A stretch of DNA of 64,000 nucleotides from a bacterium (GTDB lineage: Bacteria; Chloroflexota; Dormibacteria; UBA8260; Bog-877), in NCBI GenBank assembly GCA_021802115.1, contig JAKABA010000006.1:6104-70103 (forward strand), in the 5' to 3' direction. Shown here in pieces: positions 55,072 to 62,751 of this stretch (its first letter is position 1; the number at the start of each line of letters is the position of its first letter). Under the pieces are notes generated by a model that had not been told where the DNA came from, made no database searches, and saw nothing but the letters and a program-made list of their open reading frames with translations. A program made the position numbers and the translations under genes.

Positions 55072-55564
55072 CAGCCGCCACCTCCGCGCGCAGCAGCCTC
55101 TCCAACTGCCCTACAGCCTCCTCCACCGCCGGCGTGAAGCCCTCACCGTATCCCTGGTCCTCGGGCTCTATCTCGAACACCCATGTGGGGTCGGGCAAGG
55201 CTCCGAAGTGGCCCGCCACGATCAGAGTGTGCTCCAGGCTGATCACCGCCTGGGCCGCCTCCGCCACCATTTCCTGAACGGTGTGGGCGTCCTGGCCGCC
55301 CACCCAGCGATAGCGTCGGATGCTGCCCGGGGCCTCGCCTCGCACCGCTGCGCCGTAGAACACAGCCCGATCGTAGCCTGAGCTGCGGAGGCGGTGGACC
55401 GCGTCAATGGCTCCGAAGCTGAAGTCATCAACCTCCACCCCAGGGGGCCACCGGCGCTGAGCCAACCTCTGGGCCAAGACCGGTCCGACGGAGTGATCCC
55501 TCAGATACGTGTATCCGATCCCGGCCACCAGGGTGCGCCTAGGCGACTGCATCCGGTCACTCAT
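55064..55564 (-). CDS. Second, divergent maturation-protease-like protein
   Basis: 166 residues from ATG 55564, which overlaps the large-subunit stop. LVAGIGYTYLRDHSVGPVLAQRL aligns with the GIGNxLxxDDGxG motif of HupD-type proteases, but Asn is Tyr and the acidic pair is Asp-His. VDDFSFGAIDAVHRL and AVFYGAAV fit the next strands. The usual metal ligands are thus not all present. It may be a chaperone derived from the protease, or have changed specificity. Confidence 0.65.
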   Translation of the reverse strand: MSDRMQSPRRTLVAGIGYTYLRDHSVGPVLAQRLAQRRWPPGVEVDDFSFGAIDAVHRLRSSGYDRAVFYGAAVRGEAPGSIRRYRWVGGQDAHTVQEMVAEAAQAVISLEHTLIVAGHFGALPDPTWVFEIEPEDQGYGEGFTPAVEEAVGQLERLLRAEVAADA

Positions 55565-57446
55565 CGAGCCCGCAGGCACAGGTGTTGACCTCCCGGCTGA
55601 GCATCAGCTGACCATCAGCGTAGATGTGGGTCGTGCAGGGCATACAGGGATCAAAGCTTCGAATCGTACGCAGGATGTCAATGCCCTTGAAGTCCTCTGA
55701 GTGATCGAAATTCTCCAAGAGCGGAGTGTTGAGGACCGCCTCTTCATAGGGCCCAGGATTGCCGAAGGGGTCGCGAGGGGATGCGTTCCAGGTGGACGGG
55801 GTCAGGATCTGGTAGTTGCGGATGACGCCCTTGTCGATCACGCAGTGATGCGTCAGGAAGCCTCGCCCGGCCCCCCAGAAGCCCACTCCCAAGCGCTCGT
55901 CCTGAGGAATCTCATAGGGGGTCTGGACTCGCATGTCACCCGCCTTCATGCAGTCCCACGACCGCAGCAGGTCGTTCATCGCGACCAGCGCGGTATAGGC
56001 GATGCAGTAGGCCCTCGCCCGGTTGCGCTCGAAGGCGCCCCACTGAGCCGGCACCCGCCACTCCAGCTCCATATCCGGTAGGGTGCCCTTCGGGAGCGAC
56101 ATGCGCAGGCTGTGTCCAGTGGATTCGATGAAGGGATTGGCGGGAATCTTGCGCGCCAGAGCGGTGTTGTAAAGGCGCGTGTAGGCGCCCCCCTCCATCG
56201 CCAAGCGGTCCCAGCGCGGCGCCGTGTCCCAGGTGTACTTCTCCTTCCAACTGGTGCCCCCAGGACGCGGCAACGTCTCCTTGTTCCACATGTGGTAGGG
56301 GCTCAGCGGATTGTTTGCCGGGTCAGTTTGATAGGGGGCCGCCCGATCGGTCCACTCGTCGTAGAAGGAGTGTTCGACGAACTCCTCCACCCCCATGTTG
56401 ATCTGCTGCAAGCGGGTGGTGCGAAGCTCGCCGTCCACAATCACGCCCGGGGTGGCCCAGCGGCGCTCGCCCCACTCATCGCAGTTGGCATAGGTGGCGT
56501 CATACGCCTCGGGGTCGTCCCAGATGCCGACGTCGATCTGGTTGGCCGGACGGACTCCGACCTGCCGGTAGGCCGGGTTGGCCTCATACATGAAGTCGAC
56601 CACGTCATCCCAGATCGCCACCACCTTCTTGGCATAGTCGAAGAACTGGACCAAGCGTCCGTAATACTCCTGGAACGAGGTGTTGGAGATAGTGGTGCTG
56701 ACGCCACCGGGGACCATGGTTTGGGGGTGAGGGTACTTGGCATGCAGCACCACGTAAGCCTCGCGGGCCAGCCGAGTCATCTCCAGAGCCTCGAGGTAGA
56801 GGTGCCCGCTCAGCGGGTTTAGGTCAGTCATGATGGCACCTATGGTCGAGTACCCGTGCCACTTACCATAGGCCGCGGCGGCGTGGACCGCTCGATCCCA
56901 GACCTCGGGGTTGGTCTCCTTGACCGCCTCTTCGGAGTAGTCCGGCCCCGCCAGCAGGAACAGGTGGAGGGGATGATCGTAGAGGAACTCCATGGCCAGT
57001 CCCAGGTTGCGAACCAGAATCCCGAGCGGCGGGGGCTTGACGCCGAATGCCATCTCCAGGGCCAGCGCCGCCGTTGCCGAGTGCACTCCCCCACACACTC
57101 CGCAAGCGCGGCTGGAGATGAAGATCGCGTCCCTGGGATCCCGCCCCTTGAGGATCAGCTCGTAGCCGCGGAACAGAGTCGCCATGCTGTTGGTCTCCAG
57201 CACCCGCCGCTCCTTGAGGTCGCACACGGTGTGGAAGGCAAGAGCCCCGGCGACCCGGGTGACCGGGTCGACATTGAACTCCTTGATGTGCCCGTTGCGG
57301 GCCAGCAACTCCCGAACCTGATCAGGGCCAAGACCCGCGGTGGTGGCCGGCCGCACCTTCTGAGTGTCGTAGGCCTGTTCGAAGCCGGCCCTGAGGTGGG
57401 CCTTTCCGGCCTCGTCGAAGTCCACCGGCAGGTTTTTAAAGCACAT
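55557..57446 (-). CDS. [NiFe] hydrogenase large (catalytic) subunit, group 1h/1l-like
   Basis: 629 residues from ATG 57446; GTG 57476 would add ten. RACGVCGGVH (C115, C118, H122) and DPCMPCTTH (C601, C604, H607) provide the four Ni-Fe cysteines. The 22 residues after H607 (IYADGQLMLSREVNTCACG and so on) should be cut off in maturation. The sequence style and the partner without Tat signal resemble the high-affinity H2-oxidising lineage of aerobic soil bacteria. It would oxidise trace H2 for respiration. The exact subgroup needs a classifier. Confidence 0.9.
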   Translation of the reverse strand: MCFKNLPVDFDEAGKAHLRAGFEQAYDTQKVRPATTAGLGPDQVRELLARNGHIKEFNVDPVTRVAGALAFHTVCDLKERRVLETNSMATLFRGYELILKGRDPRDAIFISSRACGVCGGVHSATAALALEMAFGVKPPPLGILVRNLGLAMEFLYDHPLHLFLLAGPDYSEEAVKETNPEVWDRAVHAAAAYGKWHGYSTIGAIMTDLNPLSGHLYLEALEMTRLAREAYVVLHAKYPHPQTMVPGGVSTTISNTSFQEYYGRLVQFFDYAKKVVAIWDDVVDFMYEANPAYRQVGVRPANQIDVGIWDDPEAYDATYANCDEWGERRWATPGVIVDGELRTTRLQQINMGVEEFVEHSFYDEWTDRAAPYQTDPANNPLSPYHMWNKETLPRPGGTSWKEKYTWDTAPRWDRLAMEGGAYTRLYNTALARKIPANPFIESTGHSLRMSLPKGTLPDMELEWRVPAQWGAFERNRARAYCIAYTALVAMNDLLRSWDCMKAGDMRVQTPYEIPQDERLGVGFWGAGRGFLTHHCVIDKGVIRNYQILTPSTWNASPRDPFGNPGPYEEAVLNTPLLENFDHSEDFKGIDILRTIRSFDPCMPCTTHIYADGQLMLSREVNTCACGLDE

Positions 57447-57453
57447 CAGCCAA

Positions 57454-57771
57454 TCACTCCCTTGTGGCGGCCTCACCCCGTGCGGCGGACGTAGGGCGGG
57501 ACTTGAGTCCCGCCGCCACCACCAGCCTGCGGTAATGGCCTCCGACTGCGCTGAGCCCCTGCAGCAACTGACTCAAGGCTTGGTTGATGGTGGCAATGTC
57601 ATCCGGCAGCGACTCGGTTTGGCGCGCCACCTGGTCCAAACCACGCGCGAGCTGCTTGGCCAGCCCCGCAGCGCGCCGCAGGTAGACCAAGACCAAGACC
57701 AGCGTCACCGCCAGCACGACAACGTAGACAGCCGCCAGGGCGAAGGTGATGATCATCAGAACGGCGCTCAA
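57454..57771 (-). CDS. Small one-helix membrane protein E (hydrogenase operon)
   Basis: 105 residues. Transmembrane helix at about 5-31, then a helical soluble part with LARGLDQVARQTESLPDDI and INQALSQLLQGLSAV. Fifth of five similar small proteins between the hydrogenase subunits. Overlaps the preceding stop by 4 nt and ends 7 nt before the large-subunit ATG. The C-terminal pattern is like that of protein C. Confidence 0.75.
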   Translation of the reverse strand: MSAVLMIITFALAAVYVVVLAVTLVLVLVYLRRAAGLAKQLARGLDQVARQTESLPDDIATINQALSQLLQGLSAVGGHYRRLVVAAGLKSRPTSAARGEAATRE

Positions 57772-58067
57772 GTCGCCTTCCCTCCCAGTCGACTCAACAA
57801 GAGGTCCTCAATGGCGGTGGACGTCTGCTCTATCGACCCTGCGGTGGAGAGCATCTCCTTGGCGGTGGCGATCGTGGCCGATAGCTCCGAGGTGGCAGCG
57901 GTGGAGTGGACGACTCCGACCGCAGCCGTGAGCGTGACCGCGAAGTGTCTTTCAATGTTGTGGGCGGCACGGACCAGTCGCCAGCAGTAGTACAGCAGCA
58001 GAGGCGTCAACACCAACACGATGATGGCCAATGTCACGATCCAGATCAGCTGCGCTGCCAGTAGCAT
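57768..58067 (-). CDS. Small one-helix membrane protein D (hydrogenase operon)
   Basis: 99 residues. Helix at about 6-28 (LIWIVTLAIIVLVLTPLLLY), then AAHNIERHFAVTLTAAVGVV and a Thr/Ser/Ala-rich helix (SATIATAKEMLSTAGSIEQT). Start and stop overlap both neighbours. Reminiscent of DUF948-type coiled membrane proteins. Probably inserts by its N-terminus and lines up beside the hydrogenase. Confidence 0.75.
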   Translation of the reverse strand: MLLAAQLIWIVTLAIIVLVLTPLLLYYCWRLVRAAHNIERHFAVTLTAAVGVVHSTAATSELSATIATAKEMLSTAGSIEQTSTAIEDLLLSRLGGKAT

Positions 58068-58363
58068 CACTGGTACCGTCGCTGCGTGGTTGCGGTGGTG
58101 GCCACCGACCGGAGCCCGTCGTCGATGCGGGCCAGACCTGCCGCGACCCCTCCCAGCTGAGCGTTCAAATGGGTCACCTGGGTCGGGATGTGACCGGTTT
58201 CCACCTCGATCGCCCTCACACCCCAGGCGATCATCTCCAACGAGCTCCGCCCGCCAGTGCCGATCCGCTCCAAGACGGTGATGATCCGGTGCACCATGAC
58301 TGCGAGGACCGTGAGGAAGGCCAACGCAGCCAGACAAGCCAGCACGGTCAAGACAACCAGCAT
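58067..58363 (-). CDS. Small one-helix membrane protein C (hydrogenase operon)
   Basis: 98 residues from ATG 58363. Helix at 2-25, then a soluble part with GVRAIEVETGHIPTQVTHL and GGVAAGLARIDDGLRSV. The end resembles the corresponding region of protein E. The start is 5 nt after the stop of protein B, so it is co-translated. Confidence 0.75.
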   Translation of the reverse strand: MLVVLTVLACLAALAFLTVLAVMVHRIITVLERIGTGGRSSLEMIAWGVRAIEVETGHIPTQVTHLNAQLGGVAAGLARIDDGLRSVATTATTQRRYQ

Positions 58364-58367
58364 GGGC

Positions 58368-58682
58368 TCACCTCCTTCCCGCCGACAGGCACGCAGGGCA
58401 GCCCGGGCAATGGCCGGCGTGAACCCCGATTCGGTGCACGGCATGGAGAATCGCGCCCGCTCCCTCGGCGATGTCGGCGACCACTTGATTGGTCCTGATG
58501 AGCGCAGTTATGTGCACAGTGTTCCGGGCCACCAACTTGCCCACCACCCAGACCTGAGCGGCACCGCTGTCAATCCCGCTGGCCGTTCTCAGGACCGCGG
58601 CCAGCAGCAGTGCTACCACCACCGTCACCATCACGGCGAGGACCAGAGATATCGCCATCAGAACTGTGGCCAGGCTGCTCAT
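58368..58682 (-). CDS. Small one-helix membrane protein B with Cys-rich tail (hydrogenase operon)
   Basis: 104 residues from ATG 58682. Long helix at 7-32, then RTNQVVADIAEGAGAILHAV, closely resembling TTNEVAAGILAAAGGIARDA in protein A, so A and B look like duplicates. Only B ends with HAGHCPGCPACLS, a CxxCxxC set with two His that could hold a metal or Fe-S cluster. Confidence 0.75.
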   Translation of the reverse strand: MSSLATVLMAISLVLAVMVTVVVALLLAAVLRTASGIDSGAAQVWVVGKLVARNTVHITALIRTNQVVADIAEGAGAILHAVHRIGVHAGHCPGCPACLSAGRR

Positions 58683-58993
58683 AACCCGCCCTCTGGATGC
58701 TCGGTCGCCTCGAACGCGGCGGCCAAACTGGTCGCGTCCCGGGCGATGCCGCCGGCCGCCGCGAGAATCCCAGCGGCCACCTCGTTGGTGGTGGTCAGTG
58801 CGAAGAGGGGGTCGGTGCTGCGACGGATTCGCTGCACCGCGCCGAGACTTCCAACGGCTCCCGCGAGGATCCCTTTCGCCGCGCTCCAGATGCCCAGCAG
58901 AAGAGCGGCTACCAGCAAGACCACGGCCAAAGAGGCGGCTAGACCGATACCCCAGTCCGGGCCCAGAGAGCTGGTCGCAACCGCGGGTCCCAT
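58679..58993 (-). CDS. Small one-helix membrane protein A (hydrogenase operon)
   Basis: 104 residues. Helix at about 14-40 (WGIGLAASLAVVLLVAALLL), then a soluble helical part. First of the five, starting within the end of the small-subunit gene. Related to protein B by the TNxV motif and spacing. Confidence 0.75.
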   Translation of the reverse strand: MGPAVATSSLGPDWGIGLAASLAVVLLVAALLLGIWSAAKGILAGAVGSLGAVQRIRRSTDPLFALTTTNEVAAGILAAAGGIARDATSLAAAFEATEHPEGGL

Positions 58994-60279
58994 CAGGACC
59001 GCTCCTTGGGCTCGCCGAGTTGGTTGGTGAGCCTCTCCTCCGGCCCGTGGGGCAGCCGCACCTCATGGGTCCGGCAGTCTCGGAGACCGGGCAGGGGCTT
59101 TGTCGCTCCATGGAACTGAACCTTTTCATAGAGGTAGTGCACGACTCGGTCACCCAGCTTGGGTGCCTGGTCACTGTGGGCCCAACCACTGGTGGGTTGC
59201 TCGATCCCTTCCCAGTCCCAGCGCGACTCGCGGTTCAGGTTGCGCTGGCTGAACTGCCGCAAACTCCGGATTGAGCGGCCCAGAACCCTGCTGCCATTGC
59301 TGCTCACCACGGTCCCGGGGGGACGCTTGTAGAAGGGAGAGAACTTGTCGGGGAACCCTGGCATCGTGCAGCCGATGCAAGCGCCGCCGACGTTCATGCA
59401 GCCGCCCATGTGGTTGATGGCCCCACGCGAAGTGATGTTGCACTGCACGACGGGCCCCCAGCAGCCTATCTCTACCAGGCACTCGCGATCTCCGAAGGCC
59501 TTGGCGAAGACCCCCTCCTCGAAGAAGCCCGCGCGCCCACACCCACGGTGCACGGTTTCGCGAAAGAGCCAGGCAGGACGACCCAGCTCATCGAACTCCG
59601 GCAACGGACCTATTCCCTGCAGAAAAAGCAGCACCGCAGCCACCGTCTCCGTGAAGTTGTCACCCACTGGGGAGCATCCGGGAATGTTGATCACCGGTAG
59701 GCCAAGGCTGCTCCGGTAGTCACGTCCCAGGTAGTCCATCAGGCTCATGGAGCCGGTGACGTTACCCGCCGCCGCTGGGACCCCACCCCAAGTGGCACAG
59801 GTGCCGATTGCGATCGCTGCGGCCGCCCCGGGCGCCATATCGTGGAGCCACTGCATGGTCGGGATCGGTTGCAGAACTCCGTCCGTCATCCGGTCGGGGT
59901 CGTTCTCATCGGCCACCGAACCGGTGCCCATTGCAGACCAGTAGCCCTCCCCGGACCGACGCTCATCCGGCACCGAGCCCTCCAAGATGATCACGTATGG
60001 AGCGTCCAGCTTGCCCTCCACAGCGTCTCGGTAGTGGCGCATGAATGCCGCGCCGGAGTCGACCGACAGCACTGGGTGATGAAGGATGAGACGTGGCAGC
60101 CCAGGAACCTGGCCCAGGAGCAGCTTCTCGATCGGAGGGCTGGTGGCACCGGTGACCGCAATGGAGCAACCGTCGCAGCTCATCCCGGCAAACCAGTAGA
60201 CCGAGATGTGGTCGAATGGCACATCCAAGGCGCCCATCCCGGCCGGACCCGCCTGCGGGACCACCGGCACGGCGGTCAT
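58993..60279 (-). CDS. [NiFe] hydrogenase small subunit, no Tat signal
   Basis: 428 residues. SCDGCSIAVTGA starts the proximal 4Fe-4S site; GTCATWGG, PGCSPVGDN and HRGCGRAGFFEEG, IGCWGPVVQC and GGCMNVGGACIGCTMPGFPDKF add the other cluster ligands, enough for three clusters. There is no twin-arginine signal at the N-terminus, as in group 1h-type enzymes, so the enzyme probably stays on the cytoplasmic side. The ATG overlaps the CooC-like stop. The long C-terminal part (about 110 residues after the last cluster) ends in a helix-rich tail. Confidence 0.9.
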   Translation of the reverse strand: MTAVPVVPQAGPAGMGALDVPFDHISVYWFAGMSCDGCSIAVTGATSPPIEKLLLGQVPGLPRLILHHPVLSVDSGAAFMRHYRDAVEGKLDAPYVIILEGSVPDERRSGEGYWSAMGTGSVADENDPDRMTDGVLQPIPTMQWLHDMAPGAAAAIAIGTCATWGGVPAAAGNVTGSMSLMDYLGRDYRSSLGLPVINIPGCSPVGDNFTETVAAVLLFLQGIGPLPEFDELGRPAWLFRETVHRGCGRAGFFEEGVFAKAFGDRECLVEIGCWGPVVQCNITSRGAINHMGGCMNVGGACIGCTMPGFPDKFSPFYKRPPGTVVSSNGSRVLGRSIRSLRQFSQRNLNRESRWDWEGIEQPTSGWAHSDQAPKLGDRVVHYLYEKVQFHGATKPLPGLRDCRTHEVRLPHGPEERLTNQLGEPKERS

Positions 60280-61067
60280 GCCCCCGCCCCGGTGAACTGC
60301 CTGTCCAACCGGCCTGCCAATAGGGCCACTTGTTGGGCAGCCTCCGCCAGGGGAGCGGCGTCCAGGAGGGCCTGACCCAGGTTGTCGACCCGGGTGACCT
60401 CGGGATCGAAGGGTACCACCGCCGCGATGCTCATGCCATGCCGCTCCGCAAACTCGCGGACGGCGCTCTCCTCCAAAGTCGACCGCACCTGGTTGGCGAT
60501 CAGGGTGACGTCAGGTATCTCCAACTCTCCAGCCAAACTCGCCAATCGCGAGGCCGTCTCCAGAGCTCGGAAATAGGGCTCTGTGACGATCAGAAGCGTG
60601 TCGACGTGCCGCACGGTTCCGCGCCGCATGTGTTCCAACGACGCCTCCATGTCAAGCACAATCGCCTCCTTGTGCCCAAGCTCCGCTCCGCCGGTCAAGC
60701 CACGGACCGTGGCATGTGCTCCGCACAGTCACCCAGCCCCTGCCTGTTCCACCTGTGATCCCAGCAGCAGGCGCACGCCGTCCGGAGCCAGCAACCCGTA
60801 GCGCTCAGCGATCTCATGGAGTGGCGCTGAAACGGTGAGATGCCGACGGCCGTCGGGTTCTGTCATCTCGGTGACCAGGTCTCGTGGTAGGGACTGGAGG
60901 GTATCTCGAGTGGCCGCGGGGATTCCCAAAGCCACCGCCAAGTTTGGGTTCGGATCCCCGTCGATAGCCACCACCTGATTGCCCAAGCGGCTGAGGTTGC
61001 GCGCGAGTGCAGCGCTGATGGTGGTCTTGCCGCTACCGCCCTTGCCGACGACTGCCAATCTCATCAC
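60276..61067 (-). CDS. CooC-like nickel-insertion ATPase with an in-frame TGA at the CxC motif
   Basis: 263 codons if the TGA at 60729-60731 is read through. Walker A GKGGSGKTT (8-16) and AIDGDPNPNLAVALGI identify a MinD/CooC ATPase. Codon 113 is TGA in EQAGAG-TGA-LCGAHATVRGL, then IVLDMEASLEHMRRGT and IVTEPYFRALETASRLA follow in the same frame. CooC proteins have CxC here (Cys112/Cys114 in Carboxydothermus CooC1), which binds metal at the dimer interface; C115 is kept. So TGA replaces the first Cys: a selenocysteine candidate, or a nonsense change. A TTG at 60698 could restart translation. It overlaps hypC and the small subunit by 4 nt each. Confidence 0.8.
60699..60713 (-). promoter_or_regulatory. 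SECIS-like hairpin after the in-frame UGA
   Basis: In the mRNA, GCCACG-GUC-CGUGGC forms a perfect 6-bp stem (two more pairs after a U-U mismatch), and its loop starts 22 nt after the UGA. Bacterial SECIS elements have a short stem within about 16-37 nt of UGA and a G in the first loop positions. The GGUC at the tip is also in the E. coli fdhF element. A second small hairpin (UGUGC-GGA-GCACA) lies directly after the UGA and would compete. Confidence 0.45.
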
Positions 61068-61369
61068 GGCACCTCCTTCGACGCTATCGTGAACTCGCTA
61101 GGATCTTTCACCGATGACGCAACCTCTCCGTCCCCGGAGAGGACGGAGCCGAATCCCTCCAGCAGCGCCTCGATCTCCATGGCGGCCGCCTCGCCGACCC
61201 GGCCCACCGCCAGTCCAGCGTGAACCAGCAGTCTTTCTCCAACGAAGGGCGGCGGCCCGTCAAGCAGGGCTGTGCTGATCTCACGGGCACGACCTCCAAC
61301 CTGGACGCGCACTTTCGACGAGCCCGGCAGGGGAGCCTCGAGCACGGTGGCAGGCAATCCCACGCACAT
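61064..61369 (-). CDS. hypC: Hydrogenase assembly chaperone HypC/HupF
   Basis: 101 residues starting MCVGLPATVLEA, with the essential Cys2 of HypC, then a beta-barrel-like ...VQVGGRAREIST and GERLLVHAGLAVGRVGEAAA. HypC carries the Fe(CN)2CO unit to the large subunit. It is the only hyp gene here; hypABDEF must be elsewhere. It has a 20-residue C-terminal extension over the usual length. Starts 4 nt after padR. Confidence 0.88.
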   Translation of the reverse strand: MCVGLPATVLEAPLPGSSKVRVQVGGRAREISTALLDGPPPFVGERLLVHAGLAVGRVGEAAAMEIEALLEGFGSVLSGDGEVASSVKDPSEFTIASKEVP

Positions 61370-61372
61370 CCC

Positions 61373-61741
61373 CTAGCGGCCCTGCGTGGGGCCCGGGAAA
61401 CCGCCCCGGTGCCGTGCCAAAAAGGCGTCAAGCACGAGACTCATTCGGGTGAGCCGCTCTACCCAGGTCTCAAGCTCGTCCGATCCCGCCGCGGTCAATT
61501 CGTAGCGTCGCCGATCTGGTCCGCTGGCAGAGGCCTCCCATGAAGAGCTCAGCAACCCAACATGTTCCATAAGCCGGAGGTTGCGGTAGAGACCGCCGGG
61601 GTCCACCTCCAACTCCCACGTTCGGAAGCGCTCCAGCAGGTCGTAGCCGTGGGCCGGATTGTTGGATAGCCAGAGCAGAATGCAGGCCCGCATAAAGTTG
61701 CGGGGCAGCGCGCCGACCTCAGCCTCTTCCACACCAGCCAC
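61373..61741 (-). CDS. PadR-family transcriptional regulator
   Basis: 122 residues. LPRNFMRACILLWLSNNPAH, GYDLLERFRTW, GGLYRNLRLMEHVGLLSS and RRYELTAAGSDELETWV give the winged HTH of PadR, with a short C-terminal dimer helix. As first gene of the hydrogenase run it likely controls it. A 184-bp gap upstream should hold the promoter; no repeat stands out there. Confidence 0.82.
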   Translation of the reverse strand: MAGVEEAEVGALPRNFMRACILLWLSNNPAHGYDLLERFRTWELEVDPGGLYRNLRLMEHVGLLSSSWEASASGPDRRRYELTAAGSDELETWVERLTRMSLVLDAFLARHRGGFPGPTQGR

Positions 61742-61925
61742 CTCAGCATCGCTTCTGGCTTAAGTGCGGCGAGCATACACCGGCGCACCCCACTTTGCCA
61801 ACCGGGTCTAGGCGGGGGATCTACCCAAGGTCGGCCCACCGCGCGCATCCACAATCCTTGGCTTGCCGTCAGCTCGAGGTCCACTCCGGGTACCAACTGA
61901 ATGGCGAGCCTGATAGGGGATCGAC

Positions 61926-62666
61926 TCAGATGGTCTGGTTTGCCAAATTCAGACAGCGCCGGGTGGCGGCCGCCAGTGATCTCAGACCCCGCTCGTCAAG
62001 TCGCTCGCAGGCCCAGTCCCAGTGCACCGCTACCCGGTCCGCTGGTTTGACCTCGGAAATGAGGCCCAGACCTCCGGTGGTCCAGGTCACCCATAGCGGC
62101 GTGGCCGGTCCCAACGTCAAACGACCGTCCAGATACAGCAGGGGCGGGCGGTTCACCAGCAACCGCTCGGTCTCGACCTTCACCACTGTCGCCCAGCTGA
62201 TCCGGCACCTGTCCATGACCTCAAGTGCGCGGGTTGCCCGCTCATCTCGCATCAGCCCCAGCCGAGAGTACATGTCGAACACGTGGAAATTGTGATGGGG
62301 GCGGGCTCCGGTAGCGACCTTTGGCTCCAGCCAGCGCAACTCCTGAGCACCGAGCCTAGGCCCGAAGCGCTCAGTCAAGGAAGCCATGAAGGTCGGGCCA
62401 GTCACCCCTGACAAAAGTGAGTTGCCCAGCCAGTAGGCCTCGACCACGCGCTCATCGAACGCATCCGCTATACCGTTGGCGTGGGCTATGAGGCAGAGGT
62501 ATGGGTAGGCGCCCTCGAACCGCCGGGCCAAATCGAGCAATCCTCCGTCCGCGGTCCCGGCGGCGACGTACTCAAGCAGCGCGCGGTTATCGTCCGGCCC
62601 GCAGTACCCCAGTTGGTTGGGAGGATAGGCATACCTTGCAAAGCGCAGGACCCCAGTGGAGGTCAA
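61926..62666 (-). CDS. DUF6390-like hydrogenase-associated protein
   Basis: 246 residues from a TTG. Landmarks: RFARYAYPPNQLGYCGPDDN, ARRFEGAYPYLCLIAHANG, VVEAYWLGNSLL and HHNFHVFDMYSRLG. Predicted mainly helical with conserved Tyr/His/Trp. It resembles an uncharacterised family (DUF6390) seen near [NiFe] hydrogenases of actinobacteria-like bacteria; that recall is not certain. Function unknown; perhaps cofactor assembly. Confidence 0.55.
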   Translation of the reverse strand: MTSTGVLRFARYAYPPNQLGYCGPDDNRALLEYVAAGTADGGLLDLARRFEGAYPYLCLIAHANGIADAFDERVVEAYWLGNSLLSGVTGPTFMASLTERFGPRLGAQELRWLEPKVATGARPHHNFHVFDMYSRLGLMRDERATRALEVMDRCRISWATVVKVETERLLVNRPPLLYLDGRLTLGPATPLWVTWTTGGLGLISEVKPADRVAVHWDWACERLDERGLRSLAAATRRCLNLANQTI

Positions 62667-62751
62667 GGTCGCCCCCGCTCCGAAGGTGGCCGGTGGACCA
62701 ACGCAGACGGAGCGGTCGCCAGGCAGGACCGCCGCACCTTCCCGGCGGCGC

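Noticed and set aside
60276..60698. The second half of the CooC-like gene as a separate gene starting at TTG 60698
   Set aside because: It lacks the P-loop and has no ribosome binding site of note, and the residues between the TGA and the TTG fit the family. Kept as one gene, with restart as an alternative.
60729..60731. A genome-wide recoded TGA (Trp or Gly)
   Set aside because: Many intact genes here end in TGA (for example otsA-side genes, pnt genes, fabF), so TGA is an ordinary stop in this organism.
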